DNA of 64,000 bases from Laspinema sp. D2d (GTDB lineage Bacteria > Cyanobacteriota > Cyanobacteriia > Cyanobacteriales > Laspinemataceae): positions 1-64,000 of the forward strand of contig NZ_JAMXFC010000023.1 in the NCBI RefSeq assembly GCF_025370755.1, read 5' to 3'. Below the pieces are notes generated by a model, which was not told the origin of the DNA, made no database searches, and was given only the letters and a program-made list of their open reading frames with translations. Of this stretch, positions 18,922-27,965 are shown piece after piece. The stretch's first letter is position 1, and each line of letters starts with the position of its first letter. The translations under genes were made by a program, and so were the position numbers.

Positions 18922-21900
18922 AGGATGGAGTTTGGGTTTTTCCATCCGGACTCGATATCCACGATCGCCGGTTTAGGTTGAGGCATTAATCGTTTCCCAA
19001 ATTGGGCATAAAGGGCCGGAATTACTAACAGTGTTAAGGCGGTAGAGGTAAATAACCCCCCTAAAACCACAATGGCTAAGGGTTGTAAAATCTCATTCCC
19101 TGCGCCGGTGGCGATCGCCAAGGGAAACATTCCCAAGGCAGAGGTTAAAGCGGTCATTAAAATGGCATTCACTCGGTCTAGGGAACCGTTGATAATCACC
19201 TCTTTCAAAGGCATTCCCTGGGCAAATTTCGTATTGTAATTATCCACCAGCAACAACCCATTACGGACTGCTACCCCAAATAGGGTAATAAATCCAATTA
19301 GGGAGGCAATGGAAATGACGCCGCCGGTTAAGGCAATGGAGATGATTCCCCCGACTAATGCCAAGGGTAAATTCAGCATAATCGCGATGGTTGCCGGGAG
19401 AGATTTGACCGAGAAAAACATCAGGATAGCAATGGCGACTGCTGCTAAAAGACTAAACCAGAATAAGCTATTACTCGCCCGTTGTTCTGATTCAAATTGT
19501 CCGCCATATTGGATAAAATATCCCTGGGGCAAGGTTACTTTTTCCCGAATTTGACCTTGAATATCACCGACGACACTGCCTAAATCTCGATTTGCTACAT
19601 TCGCCGAAACTACAATTAGCCGAGAGACATTTTCCCGATTGACTACATTTGCTCCCATGCCGTAACTTAAACGGGCGACGTTTCTCAGTGGAATTGTCTC
19701 TCCCGTTGGAGTAGAAATGGGAATTGCACCCATTGCATCTAAGCTATTGCGCGCCTTATCGTTGAGGGTAATAAAAATATCAATCAGTTGCTGATTTTCT
19801 GGGACTTGAGAAACAACTCGACCATTGAGGGCGGTTTCCACAACTTCTGACAATTGTTCCATTGTTAAACCATACGTTGCCGCTGCTTGTCGGTTGTATT
19901 CAATTTGGATTTGGCGGATGGGGAGTTGCGGTTCCAATTGCAAATCGACTATCCCAGAGATCGGGGCGATCGCATCTCGAACTTGTTCACCAATGCGGCG
20001 TAGTTCCTTTAAATCTGGGCCAAAAATTTTGACGGCGATTGCACTTCTAACTCCCGAGAGAACTTCATCCATGCGATGAGAAATAAATCCGCCAATATTT
20101 GGCGCAACACCCGGTAATTTCAGGAAACTTTCGCGCAGTTGTTGAACGCTCGTTTCTCGGTCTTTTAAGGCTAAATCACTCAGTTCTACATCCACATGAG
20201 CCATACTTACCCCAGCGCCATCGGCATCTCCAGGAGTCCGTCCGGCGCGGACTTGTACCCAGTCATAGAGGGGATTGTTTTGAAGGGATTTGGATAGGGC
20301 AATACCGGCGCGCTGGGTCATATCTAGGGAAACTCCAGGATATAAAACCATTGAGTTAACCATTGATTTTTCCCGAAATTCCGGTAGGAAAACTTGTCCC
20401 AAGGAAGGAACGATCGCCAGGGTTGCTACTAAACTCGCGAGGGCGATCGCTAGAATAATTTGGGGGGCGCGTAAGGATAGATTCAGCAAGGGGCGATACA
20501 ATTTTTCTGCTAACCGAGAAATAAAAGTACCTTCTTGGGGAAGGGTTTGATTCGCTAACAGAATGGCGCAAAGGGCCGGGGAAAGGGTCATCGCGACCAG
20601 GGTAGAGGCGGCGATCGAGAGTAAATAAGCTAACCCCATTGGCACAAAAATCCGTCCTTCCACCCCCGTTAAACTAAAAATAGGCGCAAAGACAACAATG
20701 ATAATCACTGTGGAGAAAACCACCGCCAGCCGGACTTCAACGGAGGTATCATAAACCACTTGAAAGGGATGTTTCGGATTACCTTGAGCTTGATTCGTGC
20801 GGAGTCCCCGATAGCAGTTTTCCATATCAACAATGGAATCATCGACGACGGAACCAATGGCAACGACTAATCCTCCCAACGTCATGGTATTAATGCCCAA
20901 GCCCAAGGCTTTCATGAACAATAAGCCAATGACTAATGAGAGGGGAATGGCACTTAATGTAATCACTGCCGTGCGCCAATTCATCAAAAATAGCAGCATA
21001 ATCACGGAGACAATGATAATGCCTTGAATCAGAGAGCCGCTAACATTACTAATCGCGGAATCGATGAAGTTAGATTGGCGAAAAGTGCGGGCAATTTGGA
21101 TATCTGCCGGAAAGGTTTCCTGGAGCGATCGCATCCGGGATTCTACTGCTTTGGTGACCGTTGGAGTATCTACATTAGGCTGTTTATTAATCATCATCAC
21201 CACAGCCGATTCTCCATTAAAACTGGCATCGCCCCGTTTTAGGGCTGCTCCAGTTTTCACCTCTGCCACATCTTTAAGTAAAATCGGGGAGCCTTCTTGG
21301 ACTTTGACTACCGATTGCTGTAAGTCTTCGATGGATTTAATCTGACCGATTCCTCGGACTAATAATTCTTGACCTCCACCAATCAAAAACCCACCTGGGG
21401 CATTGGAATTAGCGCCTCTAGCCGCTTGGGCAACTTCCGTTAAAGACACATTCAGCGATCGCAATTTAGCCGGATCAACGAGCACTTGTTCCTGCCGTTC
21501 GTCACCGCCATACACCGTAATTTGGGTTACCCCTGGCACGGATAAAAGTTGCTGGGTGAGGGTAGTATCCACGAAATGCCGGAGGTCCATTAAGGAAGTT
21601 TCCCCTCCTTCCGTGACGGTAAATGCATATTGCAAAATCGTAGCTAAGGGGGAAGCTAGGGGGGAAATTTCAGGGGGATGTGCCCCTGCCGGAAGTTGAT
21701 TGGTAATCTGTTGAATTCGTTCAGTAACCGCTTGCCTTGCTTTATAAATATCTGCTTGGGAGTCAAATACGACTTGGACCATTGAAAGTCCAACTTTGGA
21801 GGACGATCGCACGGTGGTGACTCCCGGCAAGCCATTAACCGCATTTTCAATGGGAACCGTAATTTGCGATTCCACCTCCTCTGGTGCCAATCCCCCCGCT

Positions 21901-22067
21901 TGAGTTTGAATATCAACTTGAGGCGGTGCAAATTCGGGAAAAACATCCAAAGGCATTTGGGTAATGCTGAAAATTCCCCAAATGGTAATACAGATAGCAC
22001 TCACAACGATTAACCACCGTTGAGCAATGGAGTTTTTAAGGGTAAGATTGAGAAGTGAATTTAACAT
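18915..22067 (-). CDS. RND heavy-metal efflux transporter (CusA/CzcA-like)
   Basis: 1050 aa, the normal RND inner-membrane pump length. There are two internally repeated halves, each with one membrane helix, a large periplasmic porter region and five or six further helices. Landmarks are [20 protein letters not shown] at residues 38-57, [19 protein letters not shown], proton-relay acidic residues in [14 protein letters not shown], and [19 protein letters not shown] in the second half. HME-type RND pumps export Cu, Ag, Ni, Co, Zn or Cd; the specific metal cannot be read from sequence here. It starts 8 bases after a short adaptor-like gene and lies opposite a two-component system. Confidence 0.92.
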   Translation of the reverse strand: MLNSLLNLTLKNSIAQRWLIVVSAICITIWGIFSITQMPLDVFPEFAPPQVDIQTQAGGLAPEEVESQITVPIENAVNGLPGVTTVRSSSKVGLSMVQVVFDSQADIYKARQAVTERIQQITNQLPAGAHPPEISPLASPLATILQYAFTVTEGGETSLMDLRHFVDTTLTQQLLSVPGVTQITVYGGDERQEQVLVDPAKLRSLNVSLTEVAQAARGANSNAPGGFLIGGGQELLVRGIGQIKSIEDLQQSVVKVQEGSPILLKDVAEVKTGAALKRGDASFNGESAVVMMINKQPNVDTPTVTKAVESRMRSLQETFPADIQIARTFRQSNFIDSAISNVSGSLIQGIIIVSVIMLLFLMNWRTAVITLSAIPLSLVIGLLFMKALGLGINTMTLGGLVVAIGSVVDDSIVDMENCYRGLRTNQAQGNPKHPFQVVYDTSVEVRLAVVFSTVIIIVVFAPIFSLTGVEGRIFVPMGLAYLLSIAASTLVAMTLSPALCAILLANQTLPQEGTFISRLAEKLYRPLLNLSLRAPQIILAIALASLVATLAIVPSLGQVFLPEFREKSMVNSMVLYPGVSLDMTQRAGIALSKSLQNNPLYDWVQVRAGRTPGDADGAGVSMAHVDVELSDLALKDRETSVQQLRESFLKLPGVAPNIGGFISHRMDEVLSGVRSAIAVKIFGPDLKELRRIGEQVRDAIAPISGIVDLQLEPQLPIRQIQIEYNRQAAATYGLTMEQLSEVVETALNGRVVSQVPENQQLIDIFITLNDKARNSLDAMGAIPISTPTGETIPLRNVARLSYGMGANVVNRENVSRLIVVSANVANRDLGSVVGDIQGQIREKVTLPQGYFIQYGGQFESEQRASNSLFWFSLLAAVAIAILMFFSVKSLPATIAIMLNLPLALVGGIISIALTGGVISIASLIGFITLFGVAVRNGLLLVDNYNTKFAQGMPLKEVIINGSLDRVNAILMTALTSALGMFPLAIATGAGNEILQPLAIVVLGGLFTSTALTLLVIPALYAQFGKRLMPQPKPAIVDIESGWKNPNSILH

Positions 22068-22075
22068 CTGCCTGC

Positions 22076-22807
22076 TTAACGATCTCCTTGGTTATCGGAA
22101 AGGCTGCTGTTTTTTTTGCGGGAACTGAGTAAGGCGATCGGGGTTGCCACGAGAACAACTCCCACGCCAATGCCTATCAACCAACCCAGGGGAAATGGGC
22201 TTTCCACCTCATTTATCTGAGCAGATTGCTGAGCACTTGCCATCGGCTGTTCTCCCGAAGTATGGCTATGAGGGAGTCCTTGGGAATGTGCCTGAGCATG
22301 GGTTTCATCAGTCTGGGGAGTCGTAATCGCTGCTGGAGTGGTAATGGCTTCTGGAGTAGTAATAGCTTCTGGAGTGGCGGCAGTCTCGGGGGATTGGGTT
22401 TTGCGCGATTCAGCATAAAGAGACAAACTGCCTTGGGTGACGAGATTTTCCCCCACGGATAATCCCTCCATGACTTCAATCAGTTCCCCTTGGGTTGCGC
22501 CAATGGTAACGGGAACAGGTTCATAGAAGTTTTCATATTGGACAAAAACGAGTTGCTGATCCTCTTCATTCACTAAGGCAGTCATGGGGACCAAGATGCG
22601 GGCACTACCATCTGCCGCTGGGGCGATGGGAGTGGCGACAATGCCTAACATTTGGTCCATTTCCGGGTTCACTGCTACCCGTTCAATCCCGCCACTGGAT
22701 TGGAATTCATCCCCGTGTCCCACATGGGATAAAGCGGGTTTGGGGAAGGACAAAAGAACCGTTGTGATTAAAACAGTCCGAATTAAAGATTGAAGTGAGT
22801 AACCCAT
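22076..22807 (-). CDS. Short RND adaptor-like protein, His-rich, C-terminally anchored
   Basis: 243 aa. A signal peptide (about 1-27) is followed by HVGHGDEF. Then comes a piece matching only the C-terminal beta-barrel and membrane-proximal part of CusB/CzcB adaptors: ILVPMTALVNEEDQQLVFV, PVTIGATQGELIEVMEGLSV, GENLVTQGSL. The barrel-sandwich and alpha-hairpin parts are missing. A threonine/proline/isoleucine repeat (ITTPEAITTPAAITTP) and a His cluster (HAQAHSQGLPHSHTSG) lead to a C-terminal membrane helix near residues 205-228. It is the first gene of the efflux operon, probably a metal-binding periplasmic partner of the pump; the role is inferred. Confidence 0.75.
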   Translation of the reverse strand: MGYSLQSLIRTVLITTVLLSFPKPALSHVGHGDEFQSSGGIERVAVNPEMDQMLGIVATPIAPAADGSARILVPMTALVNEEDQQLVFVQYENFYEPVPVTIGATQGELIEVMEGLSVGENLVTQGSLSLYAESRKTQSPETAATPEAITTPEAITTPAAITTPQTDETHAQAHSQGLPHSHTSGEQPMASAQQSAQINEVESPFPLGWLIGIGVGVVLVATPIALLSSRKKNSSLSDNQGDR

Positions 22808-22858
22808 GATTCACTCGATGTAAGGGATAAAAGTTCTCCCTAGTCTGGCAAAGGGTAG

Positions 22859-22876
22859 ATGAAATTGAGATGAAAT
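22859..22876. promoter_or_regulatory. Direct repeat, candidate response-regulator operator
   Basis: ATGAAAT occurs at 22859-22865 and again at 22870-22876, an 11-base spacing (one helical turn) typical of OmpR/PhoB-family tandem half-sites. It lies in the 118-base region between the divergent efflux operon and the rppA-like regulator, so it could control both. Candidate only. Confidence 0.4.
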
Positions 22877-22925
22877 GGAACCAGCTTCGCTAAAATCAAG
22901 CCTGTAGTGAGTTTCCTAAACACCG

Positions 22926-23618
22926 ATGAGAATTTTGCTGGTGGAAGATGAGGCGGATTTAGGACGGGCGATTAAGCAGGTGTTAGTGAATGAAAAGTAT
23001 GTTGTAGATTGGGTTCAGGATGGGGTGCAGGCTTGGGAATGTCTGGAAAATCAGTGGACGGATTATACAGTAGCGATCGTGGATTGGATGTTGCCGGAGT
23101 TATCTGGATTAAAATTATGTCAGCGATTGAGATCGCATCAAAATCCGTTACCTGTGTTGATGTTAACGGCGTTGGGACAGCCGGAAAATCGGGTTGCGGG
23201 ATTGGATGCTGGGGCGGATGATTATTTGGTGAAACCCTTTGTCATGGAAGAATTATTGGCACGTTTGCGAGCACTGCAGCGGCGATCGCCTCAACTTCAA
23301 CCCCAAACCCTAACAGTGGGTGGATTTACCTTAGATTATGGAAATAATATCCTCAGTTTCGGGTTGAGTCAACCGCCGCAACTGATTCCGTTAACGGTGA
23401 AAGAATTTCAACTGTTTGCCTATTTGATGCAAAATTGCGATCGCATCATTTCCGGGGGTAAGATTCGGTATCAACTCTGGGATTTGGATGAGGAACCGAT
23501 TAGCAATGTAGTAGCGGCACAAATGCGATTATTGCGGCGCAAATTAGCCCATTATGGTTGTCCTTGTCCCATTGAAACCATTCCGGGTCAAGGATATCGA
23601 TTCAACACATCTCTGTGA
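22926..23618 (+). CDS. OmpR-family response regulator (RppA/NrsR-like)
   Basis: 230 aa. The receiver domain (1-115) has the phosphoacceptor D53 (IVDWMLPELSG), acidic residues E7/D8 (VEDEAD) and K103 (LVKPF). The winged-helix DNA-binding domain (about 128-228) ends IETIPGQGYRFNTSL. The overall sequence resembles RppA/NrsR of cyanobacteria, which with their kinases answer to nickel or redox state. Here it is divergent from a metal-efflux operon and 12 bases upstream of a sensor kinase, so it most likely controls that operon in response to metal; this is inferred from context. Confidence 0.9.
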   Translation: MRILLVEDEADLGRAIKQVLVNEKYVVDWVQDGVQAWECLENQWTDYTVAIVDWMLPELSGLKLCQRLRSHQNPLPVLMLTALGQPENRVAGLDAGADDYLVKPFVMEELLARLRALQRRSPQLQPQTLTVGGFTLDYGNNILSFGLSQPPQLIPLTVKEFQLFAYLMQNCDRIISGGKIRYQLWDLDEEPISNVVAAQMRLLRRKLAHYGCPCPIETIPGQGYRFNTSL

Positions 23619-23630
23619 GTTTCTTGGGGA

Positions 23631-25016
23631 ATGAATAGTCATCAATTATTTCGCCGCAGTCGATTCCGTCTTGCCTTTTCGTATGCCGGGGTAATGGCGG
23701 TGATTTTGAGTTTGTCCGGTTTGAGTTTGTATCGATCGCTGATTCAGTCCAATTGGGAAGCAATGGAACGGGAAATGGAGTCGATCGCCGGGACGTTGCA
23801 TGATAGTTTGGAACCGATGTTACCGCCTTCCGGGGAAGCGACAACGGTTTTGAAGCGGATTTTGCCGGAACTCTGTGTGGCGGGAGAATCTTGTAATATC
23901 AGTCCGACGCTAATTCAACGCCATACCATCGGAATTAGCGATCGCAATACTTACTATATTCGCCTATTTAATCAGCAAGGCAAACTTCTAGCTTTTTCTC
24001 CCAGTCAACCCCTAGGCATTTCCCGAACATTCCATCCTGAACCCTGGCAAACGTTTCAGAGTCCCCAGGGGATTCGCTATCACCAATTTACGATTATTTT
24101 ACATAATCATCATCCCAGTGAATCTTCCTCTTTCCATCATTCTCATCCTTCTTGGGGATACTTACAAATTGGCCGAACTTTAGAAGCATTGGATGGAGAA
24201 GTGCAGCGAATGCGATGGATTTTAGGAATGGGGTTTTCCATTGCATTAGGGTTGGTGATGATTTCCAGTTGGTGGCTATCGGGATTAGCCATGCAGCCGA
24301 TTTATCAGTCCTATCAGCAACAGCAACAGTTTACGGCAAATGCTGCCCATGAATTGCGATCACCTCTGGCGAGTCTGTTAGCAACAGTAGAGGCAATGTT
24401 ACGATTACCCCCCGCCAATCAGTCGGAAATTCCCATCATGCTGCAAACGGTGGAAAGGCAGGGACGGCGGTTGAGTCATTTAATTTCTGATTTACTCTTG
24501 TTAACCAGTTTGGAGCAAAATTCATCCCCAATCCCCTTCAAACCTTGCTGTTTAAATGATATAATCAATGATTTAACAGAAGAATTTTTAGAGTTAGCCG
24601 TCGGGGCCGAACTGCATCTCATTAGTCATGTTACCGATGCTCAAATTTATGTTTTAGGACATGAATCCCAATTGTATCGATTGGTGTCTAATTTAATGGC
24701 TAATGCGATTCAATATACACCGAGTGGGGGTAAAATTGTGCTTGAGTTAACGCGACGCGATCGCCTTGCGGTAATTACCGTGAAAGATACCGGAATTGGC
24801 ATTGCATTGGAAGAACAAACCCGCATTTTTGAACGTTTCTACCGTGTGGATAGCGATCGCAGCCGCAAAACTGGGGGAACGGGATTAGGGTTAGCCATTG
24901 TCCAGGCGATCGCCCAGAAACATCAAGCGAATCTTGCCGTGGAAAGTCAGTTAGGATCCGGGAGCATTTTTACAGTAGAATTTACAAACATTTGTAGTAA
25001 CCCATTCAGGGGTTAG
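23631..25016 (+). CDS. Sensor histidine kinase (RppB/NrsS-like)
   Basis: 461 aa. Two membrane segments (about 14-36 and 197-217) enclose a periplasmic sensor domain that carries a His cluster at about residues 158-172 (HNHHPSESSSFHHSHP), a plausible metal-binding patch, plus two cysteines near 82 and 88. The cytoplasmic part has a HisKA domain with H240 in AAHELRSPLASL, then HATPase boxes NLMANAIQYTP, DTGIGI and GGTGLGLA. It starts 12 bases after the response regulator stop and is its likely partner. Confidence 0.9.
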   Translation: MNSHQLFRRSRFRLAFSYAGVMAVILSLSGLSLYRSLIQSNWEAMEREMESIAGTLHDSLEPMLPPSGEATTVLKRILPELCVAGESCNISPTLIQRHTIGISDRNTYYIRLFNQQGKLLAFSPSQPLGISRTFHPEPWQTFQSPQGIRYHQFTIILHNHHPSESSSFHHSHPSWGYLQIGRTLEALDGEVQRMRWILGMGFSIALGLVMISSWWLSGLAMQPIYQSYQQQQQFTANAAHELRSPLASLLATVEAMLRLPPANQSEIPIMLQTVERQGRRLSHLISDLLLLTSLEQNSSPIPFKPCCLNDIINDLTEEFLELAVGAELHLISHVTDAQIYVLGHESQLYRLVSNLMANAIQYTPSGGKIVLELTRRDRLAVITVKDTGIGIALEEQTRIFERFYRVDSDRSRKTGGTGLGLAIVQAIAQKHQANLAVESQLGSGSIFTVEFTNICSNPFRG

Positions 25017-25041
25017 GGCTATATAAAAGCAAAAGTTTTAT

Positions 25042-25101
25042 TCATCCATCGCGACTTAATGCAGACAAAATCGCCTACTGACTAACGGTTTAATAAATGC
25101 T
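25042..25101 (-). pseudogene. Relic of the SWIM-protein gene 3' end
   Basis: Read on the minus strand, 20 codons spell SIY*TVSQ*AILSALSRDG*, identical to the last residues of the SWIM-finger protein encoded at 31291-32103 except that two glutamine codons have become TAA and TAG. Flanking bases also match (TTCATCCATC, GGGCTATA). It is a small, decayed duplicate lying 6 kb from its source. Confidence 0.8.
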
Positions 25102-25119
25102 AGTTGGAAACAGCATTGA

Positions 25120-25160
25120 GGTTAGCCATTGTAGAGGCGATCGCCCACAAACATCAAGCG
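25120..25160 (+). pseudogene. Relic of the sensor-kinase G2-box region
   Basis: About 41 bases repeat 24889-24929 inside the neighbouring histidine kinase gene (the codons for GLAIVQAIAQKHQA) with three or so mismatches. They lie only 20 bases after the SWIM relic, so the intergenic region is a patchwork of gene scraps. No function is expected. Confidence 0.65.
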
Positions 25161-25465
25161 CGAAGGGTTGTCATAATCGTTGAATTGATAGTTCTATAGG
25201 TGTTCTGAGGGCTATCGGTCGCTATAGAAGCTAATGCACTGACAACTTCCAGGATAGCCACTCTGGCGGACAATGGCGGGGGAGATAGGGAATAGGGAAC
25301 AGGGGGGAGAAGGCAAGAGAGAAGAAGAGATGTCACCTTGCGATCGCTCTTTTAGGCTAATCGTATCAATAGCTACTTTTTTTATGCTATTTTCATGACT
25401 CCCTTTCACCACGATGCAAGTTACGAATGACCTAAATGCATAAAACAAAAAAAAGTCTAAAAATT

Positions 25466-25507
25466 GTACTTCCTGATACATAAACCCCTTGTCATATTCC
25501 TTAACTT
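25466..25507 (+). promoter_or_regulatory. NtcA-activated promoter of the nrt operon
   Basis: GTA-CTTCCTGA-TAC (25466-25479) is an exact GTAN8TAC NtcA site. After 22 bases comes TAACTT (25502-25507), which fits the TAN3T -10 box. GTAN8TAC-N22-TAN3T is the canonical NtcA class II activated architecture, and it lies about 95 bases before nrtA. NtcA, signalling nitrogen limitation through 2-oxoglutarate, should switch on this operon. Confidence 0.88.
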
Positions 25508-25602
25508 GTGTACACCACGTCCAATAGACCCTCTGTTCTCTCTCACAACTCAATCCCACGCGATTAGATACTCACACCCCACTGTTAATTCCTAACTGAA
25601 AA

Positions 25603-26901
25603 ATGTCCCGATTTAACCGTCGCCAATTCCTGATTACAGCCGGTGCAGCAGCAGCGGGAACTTTGTTCCTGCATAGCTGCGGACAGAATAATGACCAAGC
25701 CCAAGTTGAGGTTGAAATTGACCCCGCTGATGCCCCAGAAACCCCAACAGTACGACTAGGATTTATTGCCCTAACGGACTCCGCCCCCCTAATTATTGCC
25801 AAGGAAAAAGGCTTTTTTACTAAGTATGGGATGACAGATGTCTCCCTTGAAAAACAAGCCTCCTGGGGAACAACCCGAGACAATTTAGTCCTCGGTTCTG
25901 GCGGCGGCGGCATTGATGGTGCCCACATTCTCACCCCCATGCCTTACCTATTATCGGAAGGAATTGTCACCGATGGACGGCCCGTGCCGATGTATATTTT
26001 GGCGCGTCTGAATGTGAATGGTCAGGGGATTTGTCTCTCCAAGGACTACCTCGATTTAGAGGTGGGAGTGGACAGTAGCCCCCTCAAAGAACGATTTGCT
26101 GAACGACGGGCCGCCGGTGCAGACTTACGGGCCGCCATGACCTTTCCCGGGGGAACCCATGACTGCTGGATTCGCTACTGGCTAGCAGCCGGAGGCATTG
26201 ACCCCGACCAAGATATCTCAACCATTGTCGTCCCACCCCCGCAGATGGTAGCCAATATGCGGGTTGGCAACATGGATGCTTTCTGTGTCGGGGAACCCTG
26301 GCCCCTGCAATTGGTGAACCAAGAGATTGGCTACAACGCCTTAACCACAGGGCAACTGTGGCAAGACCATCCCGAGAAGTCTTTCGGAATGCGGGCAGAT
26401 TGGGTTGACCAAAATCCCAAAGCGGCCCGGGCCCTCTTGATGGCAACCCTAGAGGCCCAAATCTGGTGTAGTCAACCGGAGAATGTGGAGGAAATGTGTC
26501 AGATTCTCTCCCGCAGGTCTTGGTTTAATGTCCCCTTTGAGGACATTATCGATCGCTCTCGGGGCATCTATAACGATGGCGTCCGTGAGCCGAAAGAACA
26601 GCCGCAGTTGATGCAGAAATATTGGCTGGATAATGCCTCCTATCCCTTCAAGAGTCATGAACTCTGGTTCCTCACGGAAAATATCCGTTGGGGTTATCTC
26701 CCACCAGATGCGGATATTCAGGGCATGGTGAACCGAGTCAATCGGGACGACCTCTGGCAAGAAGCGGCAGATGCCATTGGTCAGGGAAGCATGATTCCTA
26801 AAAGTTCTTCCCGTGGACCTGAAACCTTCTTTGATGGCAAAGTCTTTGACCCAGAAAAACCCCTAGATTACCTCAAGAGTTTAGAGATTACCCGAATTTA
26901 G
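25603..26901 (+). CDS. nrtA: Nitrate/nitrite-binding lipoprotein
   Basis: 432 aa. A Tat-type signal (RRQFLITAGAAAAG) ends in a lipobox with Cys26, so it is anchored on the periplasmic side of the inner membrane. The residues that contact nitrate in the Synechocystis NrtA structure have counterparts: W88 (QASWGT), Q141 (NGQG), H186 (GTHD) and K259 (HPEKSFGMRA). The lysine is the residue that differs in the bicarbonate-binding paralogue CmpA. RRSWFNVPFEDIIDRS and NASYPFKSHELWFLTEN also follow NrtA rather than CmpA. It is the first gene of nrtABCD and lies behind an NtcA promoter. Confidence 0.92.
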   Translation: MSRFNRRQFLITAGAAAAGTLFLHSCGQNNDQAQVEVEIDPADAPETPTVRLGFIALTDSAPLIIAKEKGFFTKYGMTDVSLEKQASWGTTRDNLVLGSGGGGIDGAHILTPMPYLLSEGIVTDGRPVPMYILARLNVNGQGICLSKDYLDLEVGVDSSPLKERFAERRAAGADLRAAMTFPGGTHDCWIRYWLAAGGIDPDQDISTIVVPPPQMVANMRVGNMDAFCVGEPWPLQLVNQEIGYNALTTGQLWQDHPEKSFGMRADWVDQNPKAARALLMATLEAQIWCSQPENVEEMCQILSRRSWFNVPFEDIIDRSRGIYNDGVREPKEQPQLMQKYWLDNASYPFKSHELWFLTENIRWGYLPPDADIQGMVNRVNRDDLWQEAADAIGQGSMIPKSSSRGPETFFDGKVFDPEKPLDYLKSLEITRI

Positions 26902-26930
26902 GTTCAGCCCCACAAGAGGGCGCGGCACTT

Positions 26931-27038
26931 CCCCATCTCCCCCATCTTCCCCATCTTCCCCATCTCCCCCATCTCCCCCATCTCCCCCATCTCCCCCATC
27001 TCCCCCATCTCCCCCATCTCCCCCATCTCCCCCATCTC
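26931..27038. repeat. 9-bp minisatellite (12 units) between nrtA and nrtB
   Basis: CCCCATCTC (or CCCCATCTT in units 2 and 3) is repeated in exact 9-base register from 26931 to 27038, 12 units. The minus strand therefore holds twelve G-runs spaced by short loops, a strong G-quadruplex candidate. The minus-strand frame reading GRW repeats here is not a gene. Confidence 0.95.
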
Positions 27039-27066
27039 CCCTGTTCCCTTCTCCCCCATAAAAACC

Positions 27067-27912
27067 ATGACTTCACCAACCTATCCCCGACGCAGAAAGT
27101 TCCAATTTATGCCTCAAAAATGGCTTAAAGCCGGTCTCAAGAAGGGGAAAGAGCTTATTCCTTCTACGGTTGCTATTCTAATTTTTCTAATCATTTGGCA
27201 GGCGTTTACATCGGTTTCGGATTCGACGCTGCCGGGTCCGATTCGCACGGTCTCAGAAACCTGGGAATTGATTATTAACCCATTCTTTGATCATGGTGGA
27301 ATCGACAAAGGTCTATTTTGGCAAATTTTGACCAGTTTACAACGGGTTGCCCTAGGATTCTCCCTGGCGGTGATTGTCGGGGTTTCTTTGGGGATTCTCG
27401 TCGGTACAAACCGATTGATGTATCGGGCATTAGACCCCATTTTTCAAATCCTGAGAACCATTCCCCCGTTGGCTTGGCTGCCGATTTCCCTGGCGGGTTT
27501 TGAACGGGCGAATCCTTCTGCGATTTTTGTAATTTTTATTACAGCAATTTGGCCGATTATTATCAATACTACGGAGGGAGTGCGCCAAATTCCTCAAGAT
27601 TATAATAATGTCTCGCGAGTGCTACGACTCGATCGCAAGACTTACTTCTTCAAAATCCTCTTTCCAGCAACGGTTCCCTATATCTTTACGGGACTAAAAA
27701 TTGGCATTGGCCTATCTTGGCTCGCAATTATTGCAGCAGAAATGTTGATTGGCGGTGTGGGGATTGGCTTCTTTATCTGGGATGCCTGGAATAGTTCCCG
27801 GATGAGTGACATTATCCTGGCGGTAATTTATGTAGGAATTGTAGGACTACTTCTGGATAAGTTGATTAGTTTCTTGGCGAGTTTGGTCGTGTCTGAAGAC
27901 CAAGCTCAGTAA
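27067..27912 (+). CDS. nrtB: Nitrate ABC transporter permease
   Basis: 281 aa with about six membrane helices, of the NrtB/CmpB/SsuC permease family. The ABC-coupling EAA-like loop is near residues 178-200 (EGVRQIPQDYNNVSRVLRLD). GLKIGIGLSWLAIIAAEML follows in the last third. It starts at ATG 27067, 165 bases after nrtA, with the 9-bp minisatellite filling most of the gap. NrtB forms the membrane channel with the NrtC and NrtD ATPases. Confidence 0.93.
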   Translation: MTSPTYPRRRKFQFMPQKWLKAGLKKGKELIPSTVAILIFLIIWQAFTSVSDSTLPGPIRTVSETWELIINPFFDHGGIDKGLFWQILTSLQRVALGFSLAVIVGVSLGILVGTNRLMYRALDPIFQILRTIPPLAWLPISLAGFERANPSAIFVIFITAIWPIIINTTEGVRQIPQDYNNVSRVLRLDRKTYFFKILFPATVPYIFTGLKIGIGLSWLAIIAAEMLIGGVGIGFFIWDAWNSSRMSDIILAVIYVGIVGLLLDKLISFLASLVVSEDQAQ

Positions 27913-27965
27913 TAGTGAGTCTTCTTTAATCTTCTTTGGTTGTCCTCTACTCCTGCTTAACATCC

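Noticed and set aside
25212-25559. 115-codon minus-strand frame upstream of nrtA
   Set aside because: It covers the NtcA promoter and a low-complexity G/A-rich stretch; no protein-like conservation.
26931-27038. CRISPR array
   Set aside because: Units are 9 bases in direct tandem without spacers; no cas genes in the window.
26888-27079. Minus-strand frame encoding GRW repeats
   Set aside because: Translation of the 9-bp minisatellite, not a gene.
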